The notes beneath the pieces are model-generated. The model did not search any database. It had not been told where the DNA came from and saw only the letters and a program-made list of their open reading frames with translations. A stretch of 64,000 nt of DNA from MED-G116 sp038147495 (lineage in GTDB: Bacteria; Pseudomonadota; Alphaproteobacteria; Puniceispirillales; Puniceispirillaceae): contig JAYQTT010000012.1 in the NCBI GenBank assembly GCA_038147495.1, positions 49,431 through 113,430 of the forward strand, read 5' to 3'. The position numbers and the translations under genes were made by a program. The stretch's first letter is position 1, and the number at the start of each line of letters is the position of its first letter. Shown here in pieces: positions 18,490 to 27,424 of this stretch.

Positions 18490-20049
18490 CTATGCCAACC
18501 TGATGTCGTATCGGCTCCGTAACAGCTGATCGAGATCGGACGAAATATGCTCTGGATGGAATTCAGCCAATATCTCTTCCTTGCGTTTGCGCGCCTCTTC
18601 AACCAACACAGGCTTGCCAAGCTCCTCCCACTCTTTCGGGCTGGATCGGTCACTCACCGATGGATAGACATATTCTGTCTGCATCAGACCGATTGTCTGG
18701 TCATGGCCGAGATAATGGCCCGGCCCGCCAATGCAGACATCTTTCATCACCGAAATAGCCAGCGTGTTGTCATTCACCTCAATACCTCTGACACAGCGCA
18801 TACACTGGCCAAGCATGTCATTGTCGATGATCAGACTTTCAAGACAAAAACCAAGCAAGGATGCATGCATACCGGCGGCCTCATAGACCATGTTCAAACC
18901 GGCAAGTCCGGCAAGAACAGCCGTGCTGCCTTTCTCATAGCCGGATTGTGCATCAGGCATCTTCGCATCGGCCATGCCGGATGCAGCGCCACCGGGCAAA
19001 TTGAAGTGGCGTAGCATCTGTGCACAGGCGGCAGTCAACAAGCCTTGCTCACCAGAGCCACCAGACATAGCGCCGGTGCGCAAATCAGATACAAACGGCC
19101 ATGTACCAACAATACAAGGATGGCCGGGCACCATCGCATTGACATAGACCAGACCGGCAATGACCTCTGCCAATGCTTGGGCAACGGCACCGGCGATGCT
19201 GGCCGGGGCGGTGGCACCCGCCTGACCGGCAGACAGCAACAACACCGGCATCCCCGCCTTTACGGTTTCTTCCATCACCAGACAGGATTCCGTGGCAAAA
19301 CGCAAAGGCGGCACGACAAAGCAATTGCTGTTTGAAACAAACGGGCGCGCCCGCCATTTATCTTCACCACCAGCGATGTCGTGAAGCATCGATATACAAG
19401 GGCCGACAAACGGTGCTTCGGTGAAGCTGACACCGACATGTTTGGTCGTTCCCTTGACCGCGGCATATAGCGTGTTGAGATCAAGCGCTGCCGGATCATC
19501 GATATCACGGGCTACCATGGGGCGCTGGAAAAAATGAATATTGTCCATTTTCTCAACGATACGCGCCGCATCATAAATATCGGCGAGATGGGACTCGCGA
19601 TATTCATTCTTGGCTGGATCAACGACATGCACCGCCGCACCAGCTGTGCCAAAATGCACCCGTGAACCGGAAAGAAGCAGGTCATGCTTCGGGTCCTGCC
19701 CGCACAGGGTAATATCGCGCGCGGCGATCTCCAGCATCTTGCGTACCACCTCGCGTGGGAAACGCACCCGCCCGTCATCACCGGCGATTGCACCAACAGA
19801 ACTCATATAGTCAACGCCGCTTTGCGGTGCTTGGCTGAGGCCTATTTCCTCAAGGATCTGGTAGACCGCATCCTCGATTGCCGCCACACCGGCCTCGTCA
19901 AGCGGACGATAGCTGCCGCCTAACATGCCGGCCCGTACAGGCCGCAACTCTTCGGCCAAGGGTGCCGCCCTGATGGTTCGACGCGCTTCGCGTCCACCGC
20001 TTCGACGTGCTGAACGGGGAAGATTTCGTGTTTGCCACATGCTCATCAT
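18490..20049 (-). CDS. MttB-superfamily (trimethylamine methyltransferase family) protein 1
   Basis: A 519-residue TIM-barrel protein of the MttB superfamily. Characterised members move a methyl group from trimethylamine or a betaine to a corrinoid protein. It has a basic tail RRSGGREARR (residues about 15-24), then LDEAGVAAIEDAVYQILEEIG, a Cys/Gly-rich barrel, and the C-terminal GPGHYLGHDQTIGLMQTEY block shared by the family. The frame is open throughout, so no pyrrolysine codon is used; it therefore belongs with non-pyrrolysine members such as glycine-betaine methyltransferase MtgB. It follows the dehydrogenase gene by only 12 bp, so it is the last gene of a coupled operon. No corrinoid protein gene is nearby. 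The substrate is unknown. Confidence 0.85.
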   Translation of the reverse strand: MMSMWQTRNLPRSARRSGGREARRTIRAAPLAEELRPVRAGMLGGSYRPLDEAGVAAIEDAVYQILEEIGLSQAPQSGVDYMSSVGAIAGDDGRVRFPREVVRKMLEIAARDITLCGQDPKHDLLLSGSRVHFGTAGAAVHVVDPAKNEYRESHLADIYDAARIVEKMDNIHFFQRPMVARDIDDPAALDLNTLYAAVKGTTKHVGVSFTEAPFVGPCISMLHDIAGGEDKWRARPFVSNSNCFVVPPLRFATESCLVMEETVKAGMPVLLLSAGQAGATAPASIAGAVAQALAEVIAGLVYVNAMVPGHPCIVGTWPFVSDLRTGAMSGGSGEQGLLTAACAQMLRHFNLPGGAASGMADAKMPDAQSGYEKGSTAVLAGLAGLNMVYEAAGMHASLLGFCLESLIIDNDMLGQCMRCVRGIEVNDNTLAISVMKDVCIGGPGHYLGHDQTIGLMQTEYVYPSVSDRSSPKEWEELGKPVLVEEARKRKEEILAEFHPEHISSDLDQLLRSRYDIRLA

Positions 20050-20061
20050 GGCCTCCGGTTA

Positions 20062-22533
20062 TCAGAGCCGCACGCGGGCGGCTGTTGGGTCATACATTGG
20101 CTTGAAGCTCACTTCGGCTTCAATGATTTCTCCAGCTACGTCAATCGCATAGCTGGATTTCAACTGATCGTCGGCGCTTTCACCCTCAACCGCACATTTC
20201 ACATAACCAAGGCCAATGGCACCACCAAGGTGATGTCCATAATTGCCACTCGTAAGATAGCCGACGATCTCACCATCCCGAAGAATGGCTTCGTTGTGAT
20301 AGAGTAACGGCGCCGGATCATTCAACCGAAATTGCATCAATCTCTGATCCAGCCCGTCATTACGTTTTGCCTTTACCGCATCGGCGCCAATCATTGCACC
20401 AAAGCGGGTCTCAGGCTTGTTTTCCTTGACGGCAAAACCAAGCCCGGCCTCCAACACATGGTCTTCATTTGAAATGTCATGACCAAAATGACGGAAGGAC
20501 TTTTCGATCCGGCAACTGTCAAGCGCATGCAGGCCACAAAGTTGCAACGGATGATCTTCAGCCCGCTTCATGATCGTATCAAAGACATGATTTGACATAT
20601 CTGCCGATACATAAAGCTCCCACCCCAATTCACCGACATAGCTCACCCGATGCGCCCTTGCGATGGCATGGCCAATTTCGATGGTTTTCGCGGTGCCAAA
20701 TGGAAAATCTTCATTCGAGAGGCTCTGCGGAATAAGCGGAGCAAGAAAATCACGCGCTTGCGGTCCCATGACAACCAGCACAGATTCGGCCACCGTCATG
20801 TCCATGGCAAAGGCATGCGCCCCATCAGGGATATGGCTGTTGATCCAATGCAGGTCACGCCGCACAGTCGCCGCCGGCGTCACGACAAGAAACTCGTCAG
20901 ACGACAGGCGGGTCACCGTGACATCAGCCTCAATCTTGCCAGCATCATTCAGGAACTGCGTATACACAATCTTGCCGGGAGGAACCGCCACGTCATTTGC
21001 CGCTATCCGCTGCAGGACCGCCTCGGCATCCCGGCCGACAATCTTGATCTTGCCGAAGCTGGACAAATCAAACATGCCAACCGCTTCACGAACGGCCTTA
21101 TGCTCGGCAGCCGAATAATCGAACCAGTTCTGCCGCTTCCAGCTGTATTCATATTGTGCAAGCTTGCCTTTTTTGCGCTCTGCCTCGGGCAGGAACCAGT
21201 TGGCCCGCTCCCAGCCGCTGACCTCGCCAAAACAGGCGCCCTCATGTTTAAGACGGTCATGCACCGGCGACTGGCGCACATTGCGCGCGCTCTCCACCTG
21301 ACGATAGGGAAAATGATCGGCATACAGCAGGCCAAGCGTTTCGGAAACACGGGCTTGCAGATAGCTGCGATTGACCTGAAAGGGTTGCATCCGCCGGATA
21401 TCAACATCCCACAAATCCATCGGCGCGTTGCCGCTGTCCATCCATTCGGCAAGCATCATTCCGGCACCACCTGCCGATTGAATGCCGACAGAGTTAAAGC
21501 CCGCGGCAACAAAGAAATTTGCCAGCTCCGGCGCCTCGCCAAGAATATAGCGATCATCCGGCGTGAAGCTCTCCGGTCCATTGAAGAAAGTCTGGATTCC
21601 GGCAGTGGCAAGCACTGGCATCCGTTCAATAGCCCGTTCGAGAATGGGTTCAAAATGATCAAAATCCTCGGGTAGAGAGTCAAACTCGAAATCTTCGGGA
21701 ATGCCGTCCATGCCCCATGGCTTTGATTTGGGTTCAAACGCTCCAAGGAGAATTTTCCCGGCATCCTCTTTATAATAGGCGCATTCATCCGGCACCCGAA
21801 GAACCGGCAAATTCGGCGTCAGGCCATCAATGCCTTCGGTGACGATATAGAAATGCTCACAAGCATGGAGCGGCACTGCCACCCCGGCTTTTGCCCCGAT
21901 TTCGCGCGCCCACATGCCGCCTGCATTGACGACATATTCCGCCTCAATCGGCCCCTGATCGGTCATCACACCTGTTGCCTGGCCATTCGCCTGATGAATG
22001 TCTGTGACCTTGACGCCCTGAATGATCTTCACGCCAAAATTGCGTGCGCCCTTGGCCAGAGCCTGGGTGATATTCACCGGATCGGCCTGACCGTCCTTTG
22101 GCAACCAGACGCCACCGACAGCATCTTCGACATTCAAATGCGGATATTTTTCAATGATGTCAGATGGGCCGATCTCATCGATCTCAACGCCAAAGGCACG
22201 CGCCATTGCCGCCGACCGGCGCAATTCCTCCATCCGTTCATCGGTCAGCGCAACCGTAACCGAGCCATTCCGCTTGAAGCCGGTGGCAACGCCGGTCTCC
22301 GCCTCCAGCCCGAAATACAGCTCCTGCGAATATTTGGCCAGACGCGTCATGTTCTGCGTTGCCCGTAATTGCGCGATCAGGCCAGCGGCGTGCCATGTCG
22401 TCCCGCAAGTCAATTGCTTGCGTTCAAGAAGCACGACATCTTTCCAACCAAGCTTGCCAAGATGATAGGCAATCGAACAGCCGATTACCCCGCCCCCAAT
22501 AATGACCGCGCGTGCCTTTGCCGGAATATCCAT
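20062..22533 (-). CDS. Dimethylglycine/sarcosine dehydrogenase-like FAD enzyme with GcvT domain (copy 1)
   Basis: An 823-residue protein built like dimethylglycine dehydrogenase. It has an N-terminal DAO-type FAD domain (VIIGGGVIGCSIAYHL, residues 10-25), the TWHAAG motif whose His48 would carry covalent FAD, a linker (FAO_M) domain around 370-430, and a C-terminal GcvT-like folate domain from about 435 (DYSAAEHKAVREAVGMFDLS) with SYVGELGWELYV and LDSCRIEKSFRHFGHD. Such enzymes oxidise an N-methyl group and pass the one-carbon unit to tetrahydrofolate as 5,10-methylene-THF. Four bases separate it from copy 2 upstream and 12 from the MttB gene downstream. The exact methylamine substrate is not clear. 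Confidence 0.9.
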   Translation of the reverse strand: MDIPAKARAVIIGGGVIGCSIAYHLGKLGWKDVVLLERKQLTCGTTWHAAGLIAQLRATQNMTRLAKYSQELYFGLEAETGVATGFKRNGSVTVALTDERMEELRRSAAMARAFGVEIDEIGPSDIIEKYPHLNVEDAVGGVWLPKDGQADPVNITQALAKGARNFGVKIIQGVKVTDIHQANGQATGVMTDQGPIEAEYVVNAGGMWAREIGAKAGVAVPLHACEHFYIVTEGIDGLTPNLPVLRVPDECAYYKEDAGKILLGAFEPKSKPWGMDGIPEDFEFDSLPEDFDHFEPILERAIERMPVLATAGIQTFFNGPESFTPDDRYILGEAPELANFFVAAGFNSVGIQSAGGAGMMLAEWMDSGNAPMDLWDVDIRRMQPFQVNRSYLQARVSETLGLLYADHFPYRQVESARNVRQSPVHDRLKHEGACFGEVSGWERANWFLPEAERKKGKLAQYEYSWKRQNWFDYSAAEHKAVREAVGMFDLSSFGKIKIVGRDAEAVLQRIAANDVAVPPGKIVYTQFLNDAGKIEADVTVTRLSSDEFLVVTPAATVRRDLHWINSHIPDGAHAFAMDMTVAESVLVVMGPQARDFLAPLIPQSLSNEDFPFGTAKTIEIGHAIARAHRVSYVGELGWELYVSADMSNHVFDTIMKRAEDHPLQLCGLHALDSCRIEKSFRHFGHDISNEDHVLEAGLGFAVKENKPETRFGAMIGADAVKAKRNDGLDQRLMQFRLNDPAPLLYHNEAILRDGEIVGYLTSGNYGHHLGGAIGLGYVKCAVEGESADDQLKSSYAIDVAGEIIEAEVSFKPMYDPTAARVRL

Positions 22534-22537
22534 CGCC

Positions 22538-25027
22538 TTATACCTTCATTCTTGAATTGTCCGGATCATACAGCACGCCACCGTCAACAATCTTTGCGGC
22601 ACGCTTACGTCCAAGCACATCAACCGAGATTGCGCCACCTTTCGCGACAGCGTCCTTGTCGAGCACCGCCATCGCAATCGATTTGCCAACACGGTGGCCA
22701 TAACCGGCAGACACCACAAGTCCAGCTGACACGCCGTCAACCAACACCGTGCTGAGATACACCGCCTCGCCAAAGGCTTCACCATCTTCCGGATCATCCA
22801 GCGTCAGCGTAACAAATTCGCGCTTGGTCCCGGCCTGATGTTCAGTCAGCAAGCTGGTTCTGCCGACAAAATCCGGCTTGTCGAAATTGACCCAGCGGCC
22901 AAGCCCGCTCTCCAGCATTGTGTAATCGGACGTCAGGTCAGATTTCCATGAACGGTAACCTTTTTCCAGTCGCATGGAATCAAGCGCAAGCATACCAAAA
23001 TGGCCAAGCTGATGCGCCTTGCCCTCTACAACAATCGCGTCATAAACCGCCGTCACATCACCCATGGCGCAATGCAACTCCCAGCCAGATTCACCGGCAA
23101 AAGACACGCGGATGGCCGTAACTTCAGCACTGCCAATTTTCAGCTGCTGATGTGACAACCATGGAAAATCTGCATGGCTCATAGAGGCGTCGGCGACTGC
23201 AGCCAACAACGCCGGTGCCTTGGGACCGGTGACAAGCAATGTTGCCATATCCGCGGTCACGTCAGTGATCGTGATGCCACTGTCGGCGGGAAGCGCAAAA
23301 TGCAGCAAGTCGCGGTCATGCCAATAGGCACCGGCACCACTCATCAGCAAAATGTCATCATCACCAAAACATGTGGCGGTCATCTCGCTCAAGATCTTGC
23401 CCTTTGGTGAGGCAAAATAGACAAGGCCAATTCGGCCAATTTTAGGAAGACCGCCGGTGATTTTGGAGCGCAACCATTCCGCCGCACCGGCACCCCTCAC
23501 ACGGAACCGTGAAAAGCCAGTCAGTTCCAGAATGCCAACATGCTCGGCCACGTGGCGGCATTCGGCACCGACATCATCAAACCAATGCTGGCGATCATAG
23601 CTGTCAGCCGGGCGGCGGTCAGCGTCATTGCGTGGGAACCAATCAGCGCGTTCCCATCCGCCGTAGGAGCCAAATTCCGCACCGGCAGAGGCAAGCCTGT
23701 CATAAAGCGGGCTGGTTTTTGCCTTGCGACCTGCAGGCCACTGAATCTGCGGGAAATGCATCGCATATTCATGGCTGTATGTCTCGATCGCCTTGGTCCG
23801 CGTATAGACCTCATCAACATGGTCGGTGAAACGGCGTGGATCGACGGCCCAGCTGTCAGTCTCGGACTCGCCCTCAACGATAATCTCTGACAACAGCTTT
23901 CCGGCACCACCTGCCTGAACAATGCCAAAGGTGAAGACACATGCCTCAAACGCATTCGGCACGCCCGGCATCTGGCCAATCAGTGGCAGGCCGTCCGGCG
24001 CATATGGAATCGGGCCGTTCACCACGCGGGTAATCCCTGCAGTGCCAAGGATCGGCACCCGCGCGCATGCATCCTCAATATACCATTCAAGCCGCTCCAG
24101 ATCGTCATTATACAGCTGGAACGAGAAATCTTCCGGCATTGGGTCAGACGCATCGGTCCAATGCGCCCTGCAATTCTTTTCATAAGGCCCTAGCAAAAGC
24201 CCGTCCTTTTCCTGGCGCAAATAGTATGAGCTGTCAGGGTCACGCAACAACGGCACCTTCGTGTCGCGCGCGGTCAATTCGGGGATAGCTTCGGTGATAA
24301 GATATTGATGCGCCAAAGACACGCATGGCACATTCCGGCCAAACATTCTGCCAAGCTCGGCGGCGCGATACCCTGCCGCGTTAACCACATATTCACAGCG
24401 AATTTCGCCAGCCGGTGTGGTCAATACCCACTCGCCATTTTCCCGGCGCACCGCTGTCACCGGACAAAAACGGATGATTTTTTGTCCCTTGTCACGGGCG
24501 CCTTTTGCCAGAGCCTGAGTCAATTGCGCCGGATCAATATCTCCATCGAGCGGATCCCACTGGCCGCCATAGAGATCATGCGTTTCAAGGAATGGATGAA
24601 TGTCCTGCATTTCCTTGTTCGACATCTCAACAAATTCAACGCCCATCTGCCGTCCCATACGTTCGACATGGCGGAACTCTTCCATGCGCTGGCGCGAATG
24701 TGCCAGACGGATTGCGCCGGTCACATGGTAGTTCATCGGATAGTCGACAAGTTCGCCAAGCTTGCGATACAAGCTTGTCGAATAGGACTGCATTTTCATG
24801 ATCGTCCAAGAGCCAACATAATTCGGGCAATTGCCTGCCGCGTGCCATGTTGAACCGGAGGTAAGCTCGTTTTTCTCGAGCAACACACAATCCGTCCAGC
24901 CAAGCTCGGCGAGGTGATACAATACCGATGCGCCCACCGCGCCGCCACCGATCACCACAACCCGGGCAGATGACGGCAATTTGGCGGTCGGCTGCTGTGT
25001 CTGTTCCTGTGAAGTCATGTCGTTCAT
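22538..25027 (-). CDS. Dimethylglycine/sarcosine dehydrogenase-like FAD enzyme with GcvT domain (copy 2)
   Basis: An 829-residue paralogue of the downstream gene with the same four-domain plan: VVVIGGGAVGASVLYHL (about 23-39), covalent-FAD motif GSTWHAAG with His62, and the GcvT domain from about 470 onward containing SFAGESGWELHCA and LDSMRLEKGYRSWKSD. The two copies differ clearly in the loop after TWHAAG (NCPNYVGSW here, LIAQLRATQ in copy 1), so they are old paralogues and probably act on different N-methyl steps. The first codon could be GTG 25030, but ATG 25027 is more natural; MTSQEQ at 25018 is another choice. First structural gene of the operon, 96 bp downstream of the XRE-cupin regulator. 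Confidence 0.9.
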   Translation of the reverse strand: MNDMTSQEQTQQPTAKLPSSARVVVIGGGAVGASVLYHLAELGWTDCVLLEKNELTSGSTWHAAGNCPNYVGSWTIMKMQSYSTSLYRKLGELVDYPMNYHVTGAIRLAHSRQRMEEFRHVERMGRQMGVEFVEMSNKEMQDIHPFLETHDLYGGQWDPLDGDIDPAQLTQALAKGARDKGQKIIRFCPVTAVRRENGEWVLTTPAGEIRCEYVVNAAGYRAAELGRMFGRNVPCVSLAHQYLITEAIPELTARDTKVPLLRDPDSSYYLRQEKDGLLLGPYEKNCRAHWTDASDPMPEDFSFQLYNDDLERLEWYIEDACARVPILGTAGITRVVNGPIPYAPDGLPLIGQMPGVPNAFEACVFTFGIVQAGGAGKLLSEIIVEGESETDSWAVDPRRFTDHVDEVYTRTKAIETYSHEYAMHFPQIQWPAGRKAKTSPLYDRLASAGAEFGSYGGWERADWFPRNDADRRPADSYDRQHWFDDVGAECRHVAEHVGILELTGFSRFRVRGAGAAEWLRSKITGGLPKIGRIGLVYFASPKGKILSEMTATCFGDDDILLMSGAGAYWHDRDLLHFALPADSGITITDVTADMATLLVTGPKAPALLAAVADASMSHADFPWLSHQQLKIGSAEVTAIRVSFAGESGWELHCAMGDVTAVYDAIVVEGKAHQLGHFGMLALDSMRLEKGYRSWKSDLTSDYTMLESGLGRWVNFDKPDFVGRTSLLTEHQAGTKREFVTLTLDDPEDGEAFGEAVYLSTVLVDGVSAGLVVSAGYGHRVGKSIAMAVLDKDAVAKGGAISVDVLGRKRAAKIVDGGVLYDPDNSRMKV

Positions 25028-25122
25028 CACTATGTCTCTCTTTGTCTGGACCCGCCACCAAGGGGCGGGTGTCTCACATCTTTGTTTCGTTTGCCGTCCC
25101 CTTTGTGACGGCGCTTACTGTT

Positions 25123-25719
25123 TTAATAAACGGGCGGGGCGATCACCCAGACCAGCACTGCCGGAACTGAACCCTGATTGATCCATGAAATTGTCTCGCC
25201 GGAAAATCGGAAACTGTCACCCGCCTCCAGCACAAAGGACTGCCCGTCAATGATGATCGTAAAGCTGCCCTCTATCACATAGCCTGCCTCTTCGGTCTGC
25301 CTGACAAAAGGTTCAGGGCAGCTTGCCCCTGGGGCAAATACCGAATGGACAATCTCGAACGCGCCACCGAGATCAGGCGACAAAAGACTTTCAACGAGGC
25401 TTTTGTCATCGTCATTCATCTTGCGGCGGCTGTTGGCACGCACGATGAAGTTGCTTTCAGGCGTGTCCGGACTTTGACTGAAAAAGAAGCTGACCGGCAG
25501 ATTGAACAGGCGCGCCATGGTTCTGACATCGCCAAGCGCCGGTTCGGAAACGCCGCGCTCTACCTGTGAGAGCCAGCCAACCGACCGGTCAAGCTGATCG
25601 GCAAGCTCGCTCAACGTCCAGCCTCTGGCCCGGCGCAGGGCACGGAAATCAGCACCGATATGCCCACTCGATCGAAGCGGACTTGGCGCATCATTTGTTG
25701 GTTTTACGTTAGTCAGCAT
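25123..25719 (-). CDS. XRE-cupin transcription regulator
   Basis: A 198-residue regulator with an N-terminal Cro/CI helix-turn-helix and a C-terminal cupin sensor. The HTH spans about residues 19-73 (FRALRRARGWTLSELADQLD, then GWLSQVERGVSEP). The cupin barrel spans about 100-195 and contains EEAGYVIEGSFTIIIDGQSFVLEAGDSFRF in pieces typical of the fold. This architecture is common in regulators of polyamine and methylamine use. ATG 25719 is preceded by GGGAGA; an upstream ATG at 25752 lies inside the palindrome that I propose as its operator. It most likely controls the dehydrogenase-MttB operon directly downstream, and itself. Confidence 0.88.
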   Translation of the reverse strand: MLTNVKPTNDAPSPLRSSGHIGADFRALRRARGWTLSELADQLDRSVGWLSQVERGVSEPALGDVRTMARLFNLPVSFFFSQSPDTPESNFIVRANSRRKMNDDDKSLVESLLSPDLGGAFEIVHSVFAPGASCPEPFVRQTEEAGYVIEGSFTIIIDGQSFVLEAGDSFRFSGETISWINQGSVPAVLVWVIAPPVY

Positions 25720-25737
25720 ATTTGCCGTCTCCCATGC

Positions 25738-25756
25738 AAAAATGCTGTGCATTTTT
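25738..25756. promoter_or_regulatory. Perfect palindrome upstream of the XRE-cupin gene
   Basis: AAAAATGC-TGT-GCATTTTT, eight-base arms around a three-base centre, located 19 bp before the regulator's start codon. The flanking CATG on both sides extends the symmetry. Position and shape suit an autoregulatory operator of the XRE-cupin protein; this is an inference. Confidence 0.55.
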
Positions 25757-25758
25757 CA

Positions 25759-25781
25759 TGAAAAAATCAAACGTTTTTTCA
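25759..25781. promoter_or_regulatory. Second inverted repeat upstream of the XRE-cupin gene
   Basis: TGAAAAAA - TCAAACG - TTTTTTCA, eight-base arms around seven bases, starting three bases beyond the first palindrome. It has no T run in the right place for a terminator of a nearby gene, and it is A/T rich, so it may be part of the promoter or a second operator. Confidence 0.4.
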
Positions 25782-25858
25782 TCTGAGGATAAATGATCGG
25801 CAAATATTCACAATCAGCTGAGTGGCCAGCCGACCGGATCACGCAAATTCAGAGCGGT

Positions 25859-26302
25859 TTACTGCCCGCTGTCCTGCCGGTCTGCGGACGCATGATGGGT
25901 GTTGGCGGTGATGTCCTCGCCTGTTGCCCCGGTTGCCCAGATCAACGCGATAAACACGCCCTTGGCGCGCGGCAATGTGAAATAGACGCCGACCAGCATC
26001 ACCAGCATCAACACAACAATTGCAAGCCAGATCGGCACAGTGTCATCACGCCCAAGATACAGCATCAGCGGCACCACGACATGACCAAGCACAAGCAGCG
26101 TGGCCCAAGCGGGGCCATCATCAGCACTTATTTGTGAGAAATCCTCACCACACGATGAACAGGAATCAACAGGCTTGAGATAACCGGCAAGAAGCGCGCC
26201 CTGACCGCATTGTGGGCACCGACGGCGAAACCCATTGAAGAGAGCCGGAAATACCCGGCGATCAGCTGTCTTGGGTGCTGGTGATGATGCGGGACTGGAC
26301 AT
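25859..26302 (-). CDS. DUF983 family membrane protein
   Basis: A 147-residue protein with a zinc-ribbon-like start and two membrane helices, as in the DUF983 family. The CxxC pair CPQC and the later CSSC lie at about residues 26-50, followed by FSQISADDGPAWATLLVLGHVVVP and a second helix WLAIVVLMLVMLVGVYF. Function is unknown; some members lie near cytochrome oxidase or haem genes, but nothing here supports that. The ATG at 26302 is chosen over an upstream in-frame start because the family begins shortly before the zinc ribbon. Confidence 0.8.
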   Translation of the reverse strand: MSSPASSPAPKTADRRVFPALFNGFRRRCPQCGQGALLAGYLKPVDSCSSCGEDFSQISADDGPAWATLLVLGHVVVPLMLYLGRDDTVPIWLAIVVLMLVMLVGVYFTLPRAKGVFIALIWATGATGEDITANTHHASADRQDSGQ

Positions 26303-26530
26303 GGCGGTTCCCCGATTGATGAATAAAAGCCTGACAATACGGACCCTGGTAAAGGCCGCCATTCAACACGCCGCCTTTTTGGCCGCCCCACCTTTACGCC
26401 ATCGGCGGGCAAAGCGCAAATGCGATGTTGAGATATGCCGTGCAAAAGCCTGCCAGCCCTGCCAAACCAGTGCCGTGATCCACCATCATAAATGGCGGGA
26501 GTTTCCGGTGTTTCTGGCTAGAGATGGGGG

Positions 26531-26872
26531 CTATTTCTGGCAGTCAACACACAAAGTCACTGCGGGGTCGACATCAAGCCTTGCGGGCGAAATATCTTCA
26601 CCACAAGCAAGGCAATAGCCATAGTCGCCAGCATCCATCCGACGCAGCGCCGCCGCCAATATTGCCAGCCTTGTCCGGCGACGTTCCTCGCGCGCCAGAT
26701 CCATTGATTGCTGCTGCATCGCATCCATGCGCGACAGGCGACCAACCGATTGCTGGTCCAGTTCTACCGGCGCGCGGGCCTCGCGGCTGGCATCGCTCAA
26801 CGCATGCAATTCGGCGATCTCTTCATCTATTTTTGACCGGTATCGGCTCTCGTTGTCGGTGCTGTCATCCAT
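26531..26872 (-). CDS. DksA/TraR-family zinc-finger protein
   Basis: A 113-residue member of the DksA/TraR group that binds the RNA polymerase secondary channel. The C-terminal zinc finger is intact: CLACGEDISPARLDVDP, then CVDC, i.e. C-x2-C-x17-C-x2-C. The N-terminal half is a charged helical region with a hinge, rich in Glu, Arg and Gln. It is shorter than true DksA (about 150) and more like the small general-stress or TraR-type members. ATG 26872 begins MDDSTDNESRYRSKIDEEIAEL. Its target promoters cannot be deduced. Confidence 0.85.
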   Translation of the reverse strand: MDDSTDNESRYRSKIDEEIAELHALSDASREARAPVELDQQSVGRLSRMDAMQQQSMDLAREERRRTRLAILAAALRRMDAGDYGYCLACGEDISPARLDVDPAVTLCVDCQK

Positions 26873-26972
26873 CACAAGTCCGCCTGTATTATGCCAGTTA
26901 CCGGCCACGCCAAATCTCCGGTGGTTATATGTCATGCAACCATATGTCAGGCAGGCCAGTGTGACGCCGGAA

Positions 26973-27194
26973 TCAGAATCTGCCAAGCACCCATGCGCCA
27001 ACATAAGCAAGGATGGGCAGCACCATCATCACCGCACCGATCGATTTGACCAAAGTCAGCGCCCGTGCGGGTGTTGGCGCCATCGATGCCCGCTGATCAC
27101 GTTTTTTCTGCATGGCCTCGGCGCCGATATACAACCCATAGCCAATACCGGCGATGATGATGGTGATGACGGCTTCTGGGTTTTCCGGTGTCAT
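26973..27194 (-). CDS. Small membrane protein, 73 residues
   Basis: A hypothetical protein with two membrane helices: AVITIIIAGIGYGLYIGAEAM (about residues 8-28) and SIGAVMMVLPILAYVGAWVL near the C-terminus, joined by a basic cytoplasmic loop (KKRDQRAS). The start ATG 27194 overlaps the stop codon of the upstream small ORF by one base (TGATG). That coupling is the main support for both. No family is recognised. Confidence 0.5.
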   Translation of the reverse strand: MTPENPEAVITIIIAGIGYGLYIGAEAMQKKRDQRASMAPTPARALTLVKSIGAVMMVLPILAYVGAWVLGRF

Positions 27195-27379
27195 CACATC
27201 ATACCCCAAGAAACCGGGATTTGAGGCTTTTGTTGGCAAGCCATGCCTGCCTCGGCAACAATGCGATCAATCGCCATCATCATGCCGTCTGCCCGTGCAG
27301 GTTGGATGATGACGATATCGCGGCAATCATCGTGCTCTTCATTGGTCTCTCTCCATTTGGCAAGGCAGGGGTGCGCCAT
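27194..27379 (-). CDS. Small hypothetical protein, ~61 residues
   Basis: An ORF beginning MAHPCLAKWRETNEEHDD with a core RDIVIIQPARADGMMMAIDRIVAEAG that looks like a folded alpha/beta segment rather than random sequence. The open frame extends upstream to ATG 27424; neither start has a strong ribosome-binding site. Its stop overlaps the start of the two-helix protein by one base. I do not recognise it. Confidence 0.35.
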   Translation of the reverse strand: MAHPCLAKWRETNEEHDDCRDIVIIQPARADGMMMAIDRIVAEAGMACQQKPQIPVSWGMM

Positions 27380-27424
27380 ATGCCGCCAAAACGACCATAT
27401 CAGGCAAATTGGCCATGGCTCCAT

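Noticed and set aside
20650..21675. 341-codon open frame on the plus strand
   Set aside because: It lies wholly antisense to the DMGDH-like gene, which has full family motifs; it is a coding shadow.
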